Part shown: piece after piece, positions 18,419 to 27,605 of the stretch
Numbering within the stretch: the stretch's first letter is position 1
Layout of the letters: each line of letters opens with the position of its first letter
From: Arthrobacter sp. zg-Y769
GTDB lineage: Bacteria > Actinomycetota > Actinomycetes > Actinomycetales > Micrococcaceae
Assembly: GCF_020907405.1 (NCBI RefSeq)
Contig: NZ_JAJJOE010000003.1
Span: 186,001-250,000, forward strand
Length of the DNA stretch: 64,000 nt
Direction: 5' to 3'
The notes under the pieces: model-generated
Database searches by the model: none
The model's input: the letters and a program-made list of their open reading frames with translations, nothing else
What the model was told of the DNA's origin: nothing
Made by a program: the position numbers and the translations under genes

Positions 18419-19609
18419 GTGCCAGTATCCGAACCGGCTTCCCCCCTGGAAGCGCAGGTGCTCCGCGCCCTGGACACTGTCCAGGACCCCGAACTGCGCC
18501 GCCCCATCACCGAACTCGGGATGCTCAAGGACGTGCGCGTAGATGCCGGCGGCGGGGTGGCAGTGGATGTGCTGCTGACTATCGCCGGCTGTCCGCTGCG
18601 CGACACCATCACCGCCGACGTCGAGCGTGCGCTTGCCGCGGTGCCGGGAGTAAACGCCGTCAGCGTGTTCCTTGACGTGATGACCCCGGAGCAGCGCAAT
18701 GCGCTCAAGGACCGGCTGCGCGGCGGGGACCCGGTGCGGACCATCCCCTTCAACCGCCCCGATTCGCTGACCCGCGTGTATGCCGTGGCCAGCGGCAAGG
18801 GCGGCGTCGGCAAGTCCAGCGTCACCGTCAACCTCGCAGCGGCCATGGCATCGCTTGGACTGCGCGTGGGCATTGTCGACGCCGATGTGCACGGGTTCTC
18901 CGTCCCCGGACTCCTGGGCATCACCCGGCCGCCCACCCGCGTGGACGAGATGATCCTGCCGCCGGTGGCCTACGGCATCAAGACCATCTCGATCGGCATG
19001 TTCGTGGACGGCAACCAGCCGGTGGCCTGGCGCGGACCCATGCTCCACCGCGCGCTGGAGCAGTTCCTGACCGACGTGTACTTCGGGGACCTGGACGTCC
19101 TGTTCCTGGACCTTCCTCCCGGCACCGGGGATATCGCCATTTCCGTAGGGCAGCTCCTGCCGGGGTCCGAGATCCTGCTCGTCACCACTCCGCAGAGCGC
19201 CGCAGCGGACGTTGCCGAACGCGCCGGCAGCGTTGCCCGGCAGACCGGGCAGAAAGTCACCGGCGTGATTGAGAATATGTCCTGGCTGGTACTGCCCGGC
19301 GGGGAACGCCTGGAGGTGTTCGGTTCCGGCGGAGGCGCTGCGGTGTCCGGCCGGCTCGGCGACACCCTGGGCTATCCGGTTCCGCTGCTGGGCAGCATCC
19401 CGCTCGATGTCGCCCTCCGCGAAGGCGGCGACGGCGGCCTTCCGGTCGTCCTCGCCGACGCGGCCGGGGCGGCAGCTATTGACGGCGCTGCGGAAAACAC
19501 GGGGGAAGCCGGAGATACGGCCGCTGCCGAACTACGCCGGATTGCCCGGGAGCTGGCACACCGGCCGCGTGGCCTTGCCGGACGCAGCCTCGGGGTCAGC
19601 CCGGTCTAA
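18419..19609 (+). CDS. mrp: Mrp/NBP35-type Fe-S cluster carrier ATPase
   Basis: A 396-residue P-loop protein. The N-terminal 90 residues form a MIP18/DUF59 domain (VLRALDTVQDPELRRPI). The ATPase domain has the deviant Walker A motif SGKGGVGKSS near residue 125, then DADVHGFSVPGLLG and LDLPPGTGD. Family members carry Fe-S clusters to apoproteins. GTG start at 18419, four bases after the DUF1003 stop. It converges with tatB. Confidence 0.92.
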   Translation: MPVSEPASPLEAQVLRALDTVQDPELRRPITELGMLKDVRVDAGGGVAVDVLLTIAGCPLRDTITADVERALAAVPGVNAVSVFLDVMTPEQRNALKDRLRGGDPVRTIPFNRPDSLTRVYAVASGKGGVGKSSVTVNLAAAMASLGLRVGIVDADVHGFSVPGLLGITRPPTRVDEMILPPVAYGIKTISIGMFVDGNQPVAWRGPMLHRALEQFLTDVYFGDLDVLFLDLPPGTGDIAISVGQLLPGSEILLVTTPQSAAADVAERAGSVARQTGQKVTGVIENMSWLVLPGGERLEVFGSGGGAAVSGRLGDTLGYPVPLLGSIPLDVALREGGDGGLPVVLADAAGAAAIDGAAENTGEAGDTAAAELRRIARELAHRPRGLAGRSLGVSPV

Positions 19610-19618
19610 GGCGCCCTG

Positions 19619-20068
19619 CTAGGTGGCTTCGACGTCGAACGGGGCCGGCTGGCCCGCGGCGAGGCGTTCCAGCGGTTTCACCGCAGGCGGCCGGGACGCG
19701 GGTGCCGCCCCCGGCGACGGCGCAGTGGAGGATGCAGTGGAAGACTGGGCGGCCTGAACCCGGGGAGCGGGCGCCGTTGCGGGCCGTCCGCTCGCGGCCT
19801 TGGCGGCGTCGTCGAAATCGTCCACCAGCGCTTCCTTGATGATCCGCCGCGGGTCATACTGCCGTGGATCCAGCTTCCGCCAGTCCACCTCGTCGATCTC
19901 CGGGCCTACTTCTTCGCGCAGTTGCTCACGCGCCCCGGAGGCCATCCGCCGCACTTCCCGCACGAGGCGGGCCAGCTGCGAAGCGTATTCGGGCAGGCGT
20001 TCGGGACCCAGTATCACCACGGCGATTATTGCCAGAAGGATGAACTCGTAACCGTTGATTCCTACCAC
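19619..20068 (-). CDS. tatB: Sec-independent translocase subunit TatB
   Basis: A 149-residue protein with one N-terminal membrane helix (YEFILLAIIAVVILGPERLP), the GPERLPEY hinge, an amphipathic helix and a Pro/Ala-rich tail: the normal TatB layout. It helps recognise twin-arginine substrates. GTG start at 20068. In many actinobacteria tatB follows sigE, its anti-sigma gene and htrA; htrA is absent here. Confidence 0.92.
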   Translation of the reverse strand: MVGINGYEFILLAIIAVVILGPERLPEYASQLARLVREVRRMASGAREQLREEVGPEIDEVDWRKLDPRQYDPRRIIKEALVDDFDDAAKAASGRPATAPAPRVQAAQSSTASSTAPSPGAAPASRPPAVKPLERLAAGQPAPFDVEAT

Positions 20069-20116
20069 TCTTGAAGACTACCTTTTCCCGGGAGCGGGGA
20101 GCCACTTGCGGGCACC

Positions 20117-21043
20117 CTAGAGGCTCCAGCCGGTGCGCGTGAACATGGCAAGACCGCGGACGATACGCTCCATCGGCTCCGGATCGGCGCCGACGCGGGC
20201 AAGGCGGGCCGATTCGAGCAGGGAAAGCTCCTCGACTGCCCGCGGCAACGACTTCTCCGGCAGGCTGGATTCAAAGGTGTACGTGACGCTGCCTGCGGCC
20301 ACGACCTGCTGGCCGGGGTGCTCGTCCGAACCGAACACCGCGGGCCCGGTCTGCGGCCCCGCCACGGAGAACCCGTCTTCCGATACGGGCCGGCCGGTGA
20401 CGGCGTTAATCACGGGCTGGTTGTCCTCTCCCGGGAGCGGATGCTGTTCCACGAGCCGGATGCGTTCCCCGTCTGCGGTGAAGGTCATTTCCACGGCGGG
20501 ACGCCCCTGCACCCGGAGGGAACGGGCGGACTCCAGCTTCAATCCCAGGTCAGCCAGTTCCGGGCAGGTCCACCCGTGCGCACGCAGCAGCTGCAGCTGA
20601 TCCGCTCCGAGGCTGCCGCCTCCGGCAACTTCGTCCCACCCGGCAGCCATGGCAGCACGCGCGCCCGTCTGCGCCGGAACCTCCAGGATGCTTCCCGCGT
20701 AATAGGCGCCGCCGAGCAGCACGGCACCCGCCGCGGCGACCGCTCCGGCTGCGGCAAGGGCGTGGCTGCGCCGGTCAAGGACCTTTTGCGGCTGCTCGGG
20801 CAGAGGGCCGCCGGATTCCGGGCAGCCGGACTGCGCGGCCGCCACGTACCGCAGCCGTGCGGACAGTTCCGGGCCGGCGTCGGGTACCCGGGCCGAACGC
20901 AGGCGGCTGCGCAGCCGGCGCTCTTCGGCTACGGCAGCACGGCAGCAGGCACAGCGGGAAAGATGCGCCTCGATGGCCTGCCGGCGCCGGGGGGTCGTTT
21001 CGCCGTCGATGTAGTCGTGCAGATGCCGGGTGGGGTGTCGCAC
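20117..21043 (-). CDS. Zinc-finger anti-sigma factor (RseA-like)
   Basis: A 308-residue membrane anti-sigma factor for the adjacent SigE. The N-terminal zinc anti-sigma motif HLSRCACC (H-x3-C-x2-C) lies near residue 28. One membrane helix follows at about residues 94-116, and about 190 residues are extracytoplasmic. GTG start at 21043, three bases after the sigE stop. It is longer than mycobacterial RseA because of the external domain, which may sense envelope stress. The partner is inferred from position and the zinc motif. Confidence 0.87.
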   Translation of the reverse strand: MRHPTRHLHDYIDGETTPRRRQAIEAHLSRCACCRAAVAEERRLRSRLRSARVPDAGPELSARLRYVAAAQSGCPESGGPLPEQPQKVLDRRSHALAAAGAVAAAGAVLLGGAYYAGSILEVPAQTGARAAMAAGWDEVAGGGSLGADQLQLLRAHGWTCPELADLGLKLESARSLRVQGRPAVEMTFTADGERIRLVEQHPLPGEDNQPVINAVTGRPVSEDGFSVAGPQTGPAVFGSDEHPGQQVVAAGSVTYTFESSLPEKSLPRAVEELSLLESARLARVGADPEPMERIVRGLAMFTRTGWSL

Positions 21044-21046
21044 TAT

Positions 21047-21655
21047 TCAGCTGGCTCCCGCGACTCGGGGCAGTTTGAGCCGGGGGCGGGCAGCCGGTTG
21101 CTGCTGCGGATCCCGGTGTGCGAGCTTCTCCTTCAGCATTGCCCGGCCACGGTGGATCCGGGAGCGGACGGTGCCCAGCTTGACGTCCAATACGCGGGCA
21201 ACTTCATCGTAGGAGAGACCTTCCAGGTCACAGAGGACGACGGCGGCGCGGAAGTCCGGCGGCAGCTCTTCCAAGGCGCGGGCAATGTCCACGTCGAGAT
21301 TGTTGAATTCGAAGCTCCGCTCCGGGCCGGGACCGTTGCTGGGCAGCTTGCTCGAGGCTTCCTCGGTCATGCCGTCAAAACGGATCCGGCTGCGGCGTCG
21401 AGCCTGGTCCAGGAAAAGGTTGGTCGTGATGCGGTGCAGCCAGCCGTCGAGGGTGCCCGGCTGGAAATTGGCCAGTGAGCGGAAGACCCGGACGAAGACT
21501 TCCTGGGTCAGGTCCTCGGCGTCGTGCTTGTTGCCGGTCAGCCGATAGGCCAGCCGGTATACCTTCGCCGAGTGCGCCTGGACTACTTCCTCCCAAGTGG
21601 GACGCACCCACTCCGCACCCATGTCCGGGGCTGCTGTGTCCGGCGTCGTTGCCAT
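21047..21655 (-). CDS. sigE: ECF sigma factor SigE
   Basis: A 202-residue extracytoplasmic-function sigma factor. Region 2 has [20 protein letters not shown] and [11 protein letters not shown]. Region 4 has [20 protein letters not shown] and [11 protein letters not shown]. The ATG at 21655 is preceded by GGAGGAAGACT, so the longer upstream frame to 21799 is not used. It heads a leftward operon with its anti-sigma gene. Synteny (O-methyltransferase, sigE, anti-sigma, tatB, mrp) matches the mycobacterial sigE locus, supporting the name. Confidence 0.92.
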   Translation of the reverse strand: MATTPDTAAPDMGAEWVRPTWEEVVQAHSAKVYRLAYRLTGNKHDAEDLTQEVFVRVFRSLANFQPGTLDGWLHRITTNLFLDQARRRSRIRFDGMTEEASSKLPSNGPGPERSFEFNNLDVDIARALEELPPDFRAAVVLCDLEGLSYDEVARVLDVKLGTVRSRIHRGRAMLKEKLAHRDPQQQPAARPRLKLPRVAGAS

Positions 21656-21983
21656 AGTCTTCCTCCTTCCTTCCAACCTGCGCGCCATTCGAATTTTCCA
21701 GGGGTCCCCTTTCCCGCATTGGAAGCGGAAGCCGGGGGACGTCGGCAAATACCGGGACTGCACTGACGGGCCCGGAATGCGGCGGTGGGGGCCGTGCATT
21801 ACTGATTAACAATGGTCACGCACCAATCTGGGAGTTGGCTGTTAGCACCCCATCAATAGCACCCCTTAAGCGGTGCCCCTTTAGTTCCGGAACCAGGTAC
21901 CGCGGCAGTGCGTACCCGGTTATGCCTTCCGTGGCCTTAAGCTTGTCAAAGCAGGAATTCCTCCGGACCGAAAGTGAAAACGC
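21656..21983. promoter_or_regulatory. Divergent control region between sigE and O-methyltransferase
   Basis: This 328-base gap has no gene. GTTCCGGAAC, a 10-bp palindrome, lies near 21876. Its right half gives GGAACC, which with CGTACC about 16-17 bases downstream loosely resembles an ECF-type promoter reading towards the methyltransferase. GCACC and GGTGC near 21858-21874 form a small hairpin. These are weak matches. Confidence 0.35.
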
Positions 21984-22619
21984 ATGCGCGCCGACAAGCA
22001 GACCAGTTGGTCCTACACGGAGGCCCTGCCTACCGAGGATGAGGTGCTGATCCGCGCGCGTGAACGGTCCTATGAATTGGGCGTCAGCGCCGTCTCCAGC
22101 GGCGTAGGCGCGGCGTTGACCGTCCTGGCCGCAGCCAGCAAGGCCACCACGGTGGTGGAGGTCGGCACCGGCGCGGGGGTTTCGGGTGTCTGCCTGCTGC
22201 GCGGCCTCGGCCGCAACGCGGTCCTGACCACCATCGATTCCGACGTCGACCACCTCCGGGCGGCCCGCGAGGCCTATGCGGAAGCCGGCATACCGGGCAA
22301 CCGCACCCGCACCATCTCCGGACGCGCCGCCGAGGTGCTCCCGCGCCTCACGGACGCCGCCTACGACATGGTGTTCATCGATGCTGACAAACCGTCCTTC
22401 CCGCTCTACGTGAACCAGGCGGTACGCCTGCTCAAGCGCGGCGGGCTGCTGGTGGTCAATGACGCACTTGACCACGGCAAGGTTGCGGACCCGGCCGTCC
22501 GCGAAGCAACCACCAACACCATGCGCAAGGTGGGCAAGGCCATCCGGGACAACGAAGACCTCGCGTCCGCACTGCTGCCCACCGGTGACGGCCTGCTGCT
22601 GGCTGTGAAGACCGCTTAG
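21984..22619 (+). CDS. O-methyltransferase (family 3)
   Basis: A 211-residue S-adenosylmethionine-dependent O-methyltransferase. Motif I is VVEVGTGAGVSGVCL (about residue 58), followed by TTIDSD and the metal/catalytic motif MVFIDADKPS. It resembles the actinobacterial homologue encoded divergently from sigE. The natural substrate is unknown. ATG at 21984 has no strong ribosome site nearby, while methionine aminopeptidase follows after 50 bases. Confidence 0.88.
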   Translation: MRADKQTSWSYTEALPTEDEVLIRARERSYELGVSAVSSGVGAALTVLAAASKATTVVEVGTGAGVSGVCLLRGLGRNAVLTTIDSDVDHLRAAREAYAEAGIPGNRTRTISGRAAEVLPRLTDAAYDMVFIDADKPSFPLYVNQAVRLLKRGGLLVVNDALDHGKVADPAVREATTNTMRKVGKAIRDNEDLASALLPTGDGLLLAVKTA

Positions 22620-22669
22620 CCAACCTCACCAGAGCGGGCCGCACCCAGGGCTCCCAGGAAAGGCGCCAC

Positions 22670-23455
22670 ATGATCGAGATCCTCAGCCCCGCCGAGCTGT
22701 CCCGGGCCAGGAAAACAGGCGCCCTGGTCGCAGACATCCTGCAGACCATAAAGGGCCGCAGCACGGTGGGAACCAACCTGCTGGACATCGACCGGTGGGC
22801 CAGGACCCTGATCCTCGAGGCCGGCGCCAAGTCCTGTTACGTCGACTATGCGCCGTCCTTCGGCCGGGGGCCGTTCGGCCACTACATCTGCACATCCGTG
22901 AACGACGCCGTGCTTCACGGACTGCCGCACGACTACGCACTGGCCGACGGCGACCTGCTGACACTGGACCTCGCCGTATCCCTCGGCGGAATGGTTGCCG
23001 ACTCGGCCATCAGCTTCACCGTGGGTAACAATGCCTCCCCGGAGAGCACCGCGATGATCACCGCAACCGAGCGCGCGCTGGCCGCCGGAATAGCCGCGGC
23101 CCGTCCCGGAGCCAGGATCGGTGACATTTCCGCCGCCATCGGGTCGGTCCTCACCGACGCCGGGTATCCGGTCAACACCGAGTTCGGCGGGCACGGCGTC
23201 GGCTCTACGATGCACCAGGACCCCCATATTGCGAACAGCGGCCGGCCGGGCCGCGGCTATAAGCTGCAGCCCGGGCTCCTGCTGGCCCTGGAACCATGGG
23301 TCATGGCCGACACCGCAAAGCTGGTGACCGACGCCGACGGCTGGACCCTGCGCAGCGCCACAGGCTGCCGAACGGCGCACAGCGAGCACACGATCGCCGT
23401 CACGGCCGACGGCGCTGAAATCCTCACCCTGCCTAAGCAGGGCCCGCGTCCCTAG
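22670..23455 (+). CDS. map: Methionine aminopeptidase, type I
   Basis: A 261-residue enzyme that removes initiator methionine. The five metal ligands are visible: Asp in LTLDLAVSLGG, Asp in VADSAISF, His in GGHGVGSTMH, Glu in LEPWVM and Glu in HSEHTIAV. Its TAG stop shares the bases CTAG with the stop of pepA on the opposite strand. Confidence 0.93.
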   Translation: MIEILSPAELSRARKTGALVADILQTIKGRSTVGTNLLDIDRWARTLILEAGAKSCYVDYAPSFGRGPFGHYICTSVNDAVLHGLPHDYALADGDLLTLDLAVSLGGMVADSAISFTVGNNASPESTAMITATERALAAGIAAARPGARIGDISAAIGSVLTDAGYPVNTEFGGHGVGSTMHQDPHIANSGRPGRGYKLQPGLLLALEPWVMADTAKLVTDADGWTLRSATGCRTAHSEHTIAVTADGAEILTLPKQGPRP

Positions 23456-25089
23456 TCGGCGGTCCGCCCCAGACCGGCAAGATAGGACAGCAACAGCCGC
23501 ACCCCGAAACCGGTGGCTCCCTTGGTGAGTTCGCCGTTGTCCTTGTTGGCGCGTGCGGGTCCGGCAATATCGACATGCGCCCACGGGACGCCGCCGGTGA
23601 ATTTCTCCAGGAACAGGGCGGCAACAACCGCTCCGGCACCGAACTTCGCCTTGACCGGCGCAATATGGGAAACATCGGCAATGTCGGAGTCCAGCACAAA
23701 GCCGTACTCTTCCACCAGCGGCAGCTGCCACACGGCGTCGCCGGAGCTCTCCCCCGCTGCCTCCAGCCGGGCGAGCAGCCCCGGGGCGTTGCTGAACAGT
23801 GCCGCGTGGTGCATTCCCAGTCCCAGGGCCGCGGCACCGGTGAGGGTGGCGACGTCCACGAGCACATCCGGAGCGAGCTCAGCGGCGGCATAGGCCAGCG
23901 CGTCGGCAAGGACCATCCGGCCCTCCGCATCGGTATTGCCCACTTCCACCGTGGTCCCGTTATAGGTGGTCACGACGTCGGCCGGCCGGTATGAGGCGCC
24001 GCCGATGGCGTTTTCAGCCAACGCGAGCACGGCAGTGACCCTTACGGGAAGCTTCAACACGGCTGCAGCTTCAGCCACGGCCAGGACGGCCGCCGCGCCG
24101 GCCATGTCCGTCTTCATGGTCATCATGGCGTCCCGCGGCTTGAGCGAGATTCCGCCGGAGTCAAACGTGATGCCCTTGCCCACGAGGACCACGTGCGGCA
24201 GGTCCCCGCCGTCGGGCCGGTAGCCGACTTCGACCAGACGCGGCGGATGCTCGGAGCCGGAGCCGACGGCGAGCAGTCCGCCGAACCCTTCGGCGCGCAG
24301 CTCGTCCCCGGCACGGACCCGCACCTCGAGTCCGCTGCGGGCGGCGACGCCCCGGGCCTGTTCCGCCATCCACTCCGGCGTGGCCGTCTCGGCAGGTGTA
24401 TTGGTCAGGTCGCGGGCCATCCACACGGCAGCCGCGGTCGCCGTGGCACGGGCTGCTGCACCGGCGTCCAGACCGGTCAATTCAAGGTGTGCCGCAATCG
24501 GGGCCGGGGCTGCGGTGACGCCTGCCCGCGGCGGCCGGTAGCCGCCGAGCAGGAAGCCTTCCAGGAAGGCCTCCTGGACTGCCGGTTCCAGCCCGTCCAC
24601 CACGCTGCCGCGGACCCGGTTTGCGCCCATGGTGGCCCGGGCCAGTGCAGCACCGGCACGCCGCAGCGCGGCGCCGGATTCATCGCCGGCACCCACGTAA
24701 ATCAGTTTTCCGGGCAGATCCGCAGCGTCGCGGGGCGGCTCGATCACAAGGATCTCACCCGCCTTGCCCGAAACCTTGGCGCTGCGGGCACGCAGAGCGA
24801 CGTCGACGCCGTAGCGCAGCGCTGCGTCAACGGCACCGCGCCGCGGCTGAGGAACCGGATGTGCTGCCTCGTCGGCGTCTTCGCGCCCGGAACCGTCCGG
24901 CGCCGGGGTCATGGCCACGGCCAGGACATCCACGCCTTCAGCCGGGTCGGGCTGCAGCCCGGTTCCGGACTCCGCCTTTCCGGTCCGTGCATTCAACGCG
25001 GCCAGGGCAGTGACTCCCGGCAGCGAAGCGGTGACGTATGGCGATGCCGGAACGGATCCGGTCCGGACTGTTGGCTTCGGAGGCTGCAT
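23452..25089 (-). CDS. pepA: Leucyl aminopeptidase (M17)
   Basis: A 545-residue cytosolic aminopeptidase. The C-terminal catalytic domain shows GKGITFDSGGISLKP and NTDAEGRMVLADAL, with the two-metal ligands and the family signature. The N-terminal domain is more variable and has an Ala/Gly-rich segment. ATG at 25089 comes ten bases after the DUF3117 stop, so the two may be cotranscribed. Its stop overlaps that of map by four bases. Confidence 0.93.
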   Translation of the reverse strand: MQPPKPTVRTGSVPASPYVTASLPGVTALAALNARTGKAESGTGLQPDPAEGVDVLAVAMTPAPDGSGREDADEAAHPVPQPRRGAVDAALRYGVDVALRARSAKVSGKAGEILVIEPPRDAADLPGKLIYVGAGDESGAALRRAGAALARATMGANRVRGSVVDGLEPAVQEAFLEGFLLGGYRPPRAGVTAAPAPIAAHLELTGLDAGAAARATATAAAVWMARDLTNTPAETATPEWMAEQARGVAARSGLEVRVRAGDELRAEGFGGLLAVGSGSEHPPRLVEVGYRPDGGDLPHVVLVGKGITFDSGGISLKPRDAMMTMKTDMAGAAAVLAVAEAAAVLKLPVRVTAVLALAENAIGGASYRPADVVTTYNGTTVEVGNTDAEGRMVLADALAYAAAELAPDVLVDVATLTGAAALGLGMHHAALFSNAPGLLARLEAAGESSGDAVWQLPLVEEYGFVLDSDIADVSHIAPVKAKFGAGAVVAALFLEKFTGGVPWAHVDIAGPARANKDNGELTKGATGFGVRLLLSYLAGLGRTAD

Positions 25090-25099
25090 AAATTAAAGG

Positions 25100-25267
25100 C
25101 TAGCCCGTAACGCCCAGAAGGCAGTCCTTCAGCTTGCCGGCTTCCTCCACATTAAGCTCAACCACCAGGCGGCCGCCGCCGTCTATCGGCACCCGCAAAA
25201 TGAGGCTGCGCCCCTCCTTTGTAACCTCCATGGGCCCATCACCCGTACGTGGTTTCATCGCAGCCAT
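25100..25267 (-). CDS. DUF3117 small conserved protein
   Basis: A 55-residue protein starting MAAMKPRTGDGPMEVTKEGR and ending GKLKDCLLGVTG, found by reading the minus strand. It matches the DUF3117 family, widespread and very conserved in actinobacteria. AAAGGGGAAT precedes the ATG at 25267. It lies just upstream of pepA on the same strand. The function is unknown. Confidence 0.88.
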   Translation of the reverse strand: MAAMKPRTGDGPMEVTKEGRSLILRVPIDGGGRLVVELNVEEAGKLKDCLLGVTG

Positions 25268-25413
25268 TTCGAGATTCCCCTTTCACAGCGCCCGGTTTAC
25301 CCGGATCACCTGTAATCCGCTGCCGGTGGAAGTAAAATATCCGCCCGGCAATTGCTGTCATTATTCCGCACAAGTACCGGGCAAACGAAATTTCGTGTGT
25401 TCCGGGCCACAAA

Positions 25414-26649
25414 CTAGGGTGGATAGTCCCCTCCGCCGGGCAATTCCGTCCACCGCCAGAGCCAAACCACCCAGACAATCTGCAATACTGCGAACCCTGC
25501 TGCGACGGTCCCCCGGTAGGCCCTGGAGCGGCTGAGCCACGCGGTGGAAAGTGCCAGCGGAAAAAGCGGCAATAGGAGCCGGAACGTACTGGTCTGCGGA
25601 TTCAGGAACACCAGCAGGTAAAGCAGATAGCTTGCACACCACAGCTGCAGTTCCAGCCCCAGCCGCCGGACGGGGCCGGACGCCAGGTAGAACCCGGCCC
25701 CCAGAACCAGTATCAGCAGCGCCGCCGGGCCGAACAGCGGCCCGAAGAGGTGCTCCGACATGGTGAGCCAGGGTTTGAAGGGGACCAGGTTCCCGAAGCG
25801 CCAGGCGCTCTCCGTATCCGTGTAGGCACGCAGCTCTCCGGTGGAGGCCCACGCAATGGCCGGCCAGGCCAGCGCGGAGATGCCGGCCGCCGCTGTGAGC
25901 ACGGCGAGCCGCCACGCCTCACCGGCGGGGAAATCCACCCGGCCCCTGCGCAGGAACCGTACGGCCAGCACCAGCCCGACCGCGAGCGCGAAGGGAACAC
26001 CCACCGGCCGGGAGAGGCACATCAGGGCCACCACCGGGACCGCGGTGAGGTAGCGCCCGGCCAGGAAGAGATAAAGGGCCCCTGCGAGCAGCAGCAGGTT
26101 CAGCGACTCGGCGTACGGGACCTGCAGGATCGGGGAGACGGGGAAGACCGCTACGAAGAGCAGCCCCCACATCGCGGTCCCCTGCCCTGCCCGCAGCCGG
26201 AACAGCCGGTAAATGACGGGAGCAGCGGCAAAACCGGCAACCGTGGCGACCACCGGGGCCAGGACGTTCCAGCCCAGGCCCGTAACGGCGTCGAGCCCGC
26301 GCACCAGCAGCGGAAACAGGGCGTAGAAGGCCCATTCGTTCTCCACGGCGTTGCCGGCTGCGTCGCGCGGCACGGTATCGGGGTAGCCGTCGGCAAAGAT
26401 CCGGTAATACCACTCGGCGTCCCAGATGTTGATGAAGTTCCAGTACGACGGCGAAGCATCCCACCACGGACCTGCGGGCTGGAAACGGGCTGCTGCCGCA
26501 AAGACGGCGAAGGAGAAGAGGCGGGCGGCCAGCCACAGGGCAAGGACCTGGAGATACCACGGCCACCGCTTCACTGCCGCGCAGATACGGTTCACTGCCG
26601 TCCTTGCCGGCCGGTTTCCGGAAGCGCTTTCCACTGCTTCAGTTTCCAT
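25414..26649 (-). CDS. PIG-V-like mannosyltransferase (multi-pass membrane protein)
   Basis: A 411-residue membrane protein with about ten hydrophobic segments. The sequence FINIWDAEWYYRIFADGYP near residue 72 resembles the catalytic acidic loop of polyprenol-linked GT-C mannosyltransferases such as PIG-V and actinobacterial homologues, and NEWAFYALFPLLVR follows. It would transfer mannose from a lipid donor outside the membrane; the acceptor is unknown. ATG at 26649 overlaps the tag stop by 11 bases. A longer frame to 26730 is not needed. Confidence 0.78.
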   Translation of the reverse strand: METEAVESASGNRPARTAVNRICAAVKRWPWYLQVLALWLAARLFSFAVFAAAARFQPAGPWWDASPSYWNFINIWDAEWYYRIFADGYPDTVPRDAAGNAVENEWAFYALFPLLVRGLDAVTGLGWNVLAPVVATVAGFAAAPVIYRLFRLRAGQGTAMWGLLFVAVFPVSPILQVPYAESLNLLLLAGALYLFLAGRYLTAVPVVALMCLSRPVGVPFALAVGLVLAVRFLRRGRVDFPAGEAWRLAVLTAAAGISALAWPAIAWASTGELRAYTDTESAWRFGNLVPFKPWLTMSEHLFGPLFGPAALLILVLGAGFYLASGPVRRLGLELQLWCASYLLYLLVFLNPQTSTFRLLLPLFPLALSTAWLSRSRAYRGTVAAGFAVLQIVWVVWLWRWTELPGGGDYPP

Positions 26650-27217
26650 GGCGCACCCAGCAGGAAGCGAGGTGGTCGTTGACGTAGCCGGTTGCCTGCA
26701 GCATCGCGTAGGCGGTGATCGGTCCGACAAACCGGAAGCCGCGTTTTTTCAGTTCCCCGGCCAGGGCAGTGGATTCAGCCGTCGAAGCCGGAACCTCGTC
26801 GAGGGTCTGCGGCGCGGGCCGGTCCGCCGGGGCACGGTACCGGGCCAGCAGGCTGCCGAGGCTTTCATGCTCCGGCAGCTCCATCAGTGCACGGGCATTG
26901 TTGATCACGGCATCGATTTTGGCGGCGTTGCGCACTATTGCCGCGTCGGACAACAGCCGCGCCCGGTCCGCATCGTCAAAGGCAGCCACCGCCTGCGGGT
27001 CGAACCCGGCGAACGCCGCGCGGAACGCCTCGCGTTTGCGGAGGATGGTGATCCAGCTGAGGCCGGACTGGAAAGCTTCCAGGCTCAGGCGTTCGAAGAG
27101 TGCTGCCTCGCCCTGGACCGGACGCCCCCACTCCGTATCGTGATAGTGCCGGTAGTCGGCACTGGCCAGTGCCCAGCCGCAGCGCAGCCGTCCGTCGGGG
27201 CCCGGCACCGCACTCAA
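26639..27217 (-). CDS. tag: 3-methyladenine DNA glycosylase I
   Basis: A 192-residue base-excision-repair enzyme. LRCGWALAS...YHDTEWGRP at the N terminus and the C-terminal [11 protein letters not shown] carry the Cys and His zinc ligands of the family; [15 protein letters not shown] lies in the base pocket. TTG at 27217 overlaps the TGA of the DivIVA-like gene (TTGA). It is translationally coupled to both neighbours. Confidence 0.92.
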   Translation of the reverse strand: MSAVPGPDGRLRCGWALASADYRHYHDTEWGRPVQGEAALFERLSLEAFQSGLSWITILRKREAFRAAFAGFDPQAVAAFDDADRARLLSDAAIVRNAAKIDAVINNARALMELPEHESLGSLLARYRAPADRPAPQTLDEVPASTAESTALAGELKKRGFRFVGPITAYAMLQATGYVNDHLASCWVRHGN

Positions 27218-27558
27218 CTCCCGTCTCCGCCGGGCAGGATCTCCCCGTCCGCCGCGGTTTCGAGTTGGCGGATCCGGGCATCGCGTTCAGCGAGGGCTTC
27301 GGCCAGCCGGTCCAGCACCGCGTCCACCTGGCCCATGCGGTAGCCGCGGAGGGCCACCGAGAACCGGAGCCGCGAAATATCGCCGGGCTCCGGGTGCTCG
27401 GGCAGCAGCACGGGCGGCAGCCGGGGATCCGGCTCGGGCAGGCCCTGGACCGTGGTCCGGACACCGGCGTCGACGGGAGCCGGGCGCAGCCGCCCGATGC
27501 CGAGCACGGCAGCCAGGCCCAGCACGGCGATGGCGAGGAAGACCAGGAGGAGTGTCAC
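27214..27558 (-). CDS. Membrane-anchored DivIVA-domain protein
   Basis: A 114-residue protein with an N-terminal membrane helix ([19 protein letters not shown]) and a short DivIVA-type segment ([20 protein letters not shown]), followed by a coiled-coil-like stretch. It may localise to curved membrane or septum. It overlaps tag by four bases, an unusual coupling of a polarity-type protein with a repair enzyme. The role is unknown. Confidence 0.75.
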   Translation of the reverse strand: MTLLLVFLAIAVLGLAAVLGIGRLRPAPVDAGVRTTVQGLPEPDPRLPPVLLPEHPEPGDISRLRFSVALRGYRMGQVDAVLDRLAEALAERDARIRQLETAADGEILPGGDGS

Positions 27559-27605
27559 AGGACCATGGTGCCAGATGCCGCGGGTCCGGGCCCGGGGTCC
27601 GCCGG

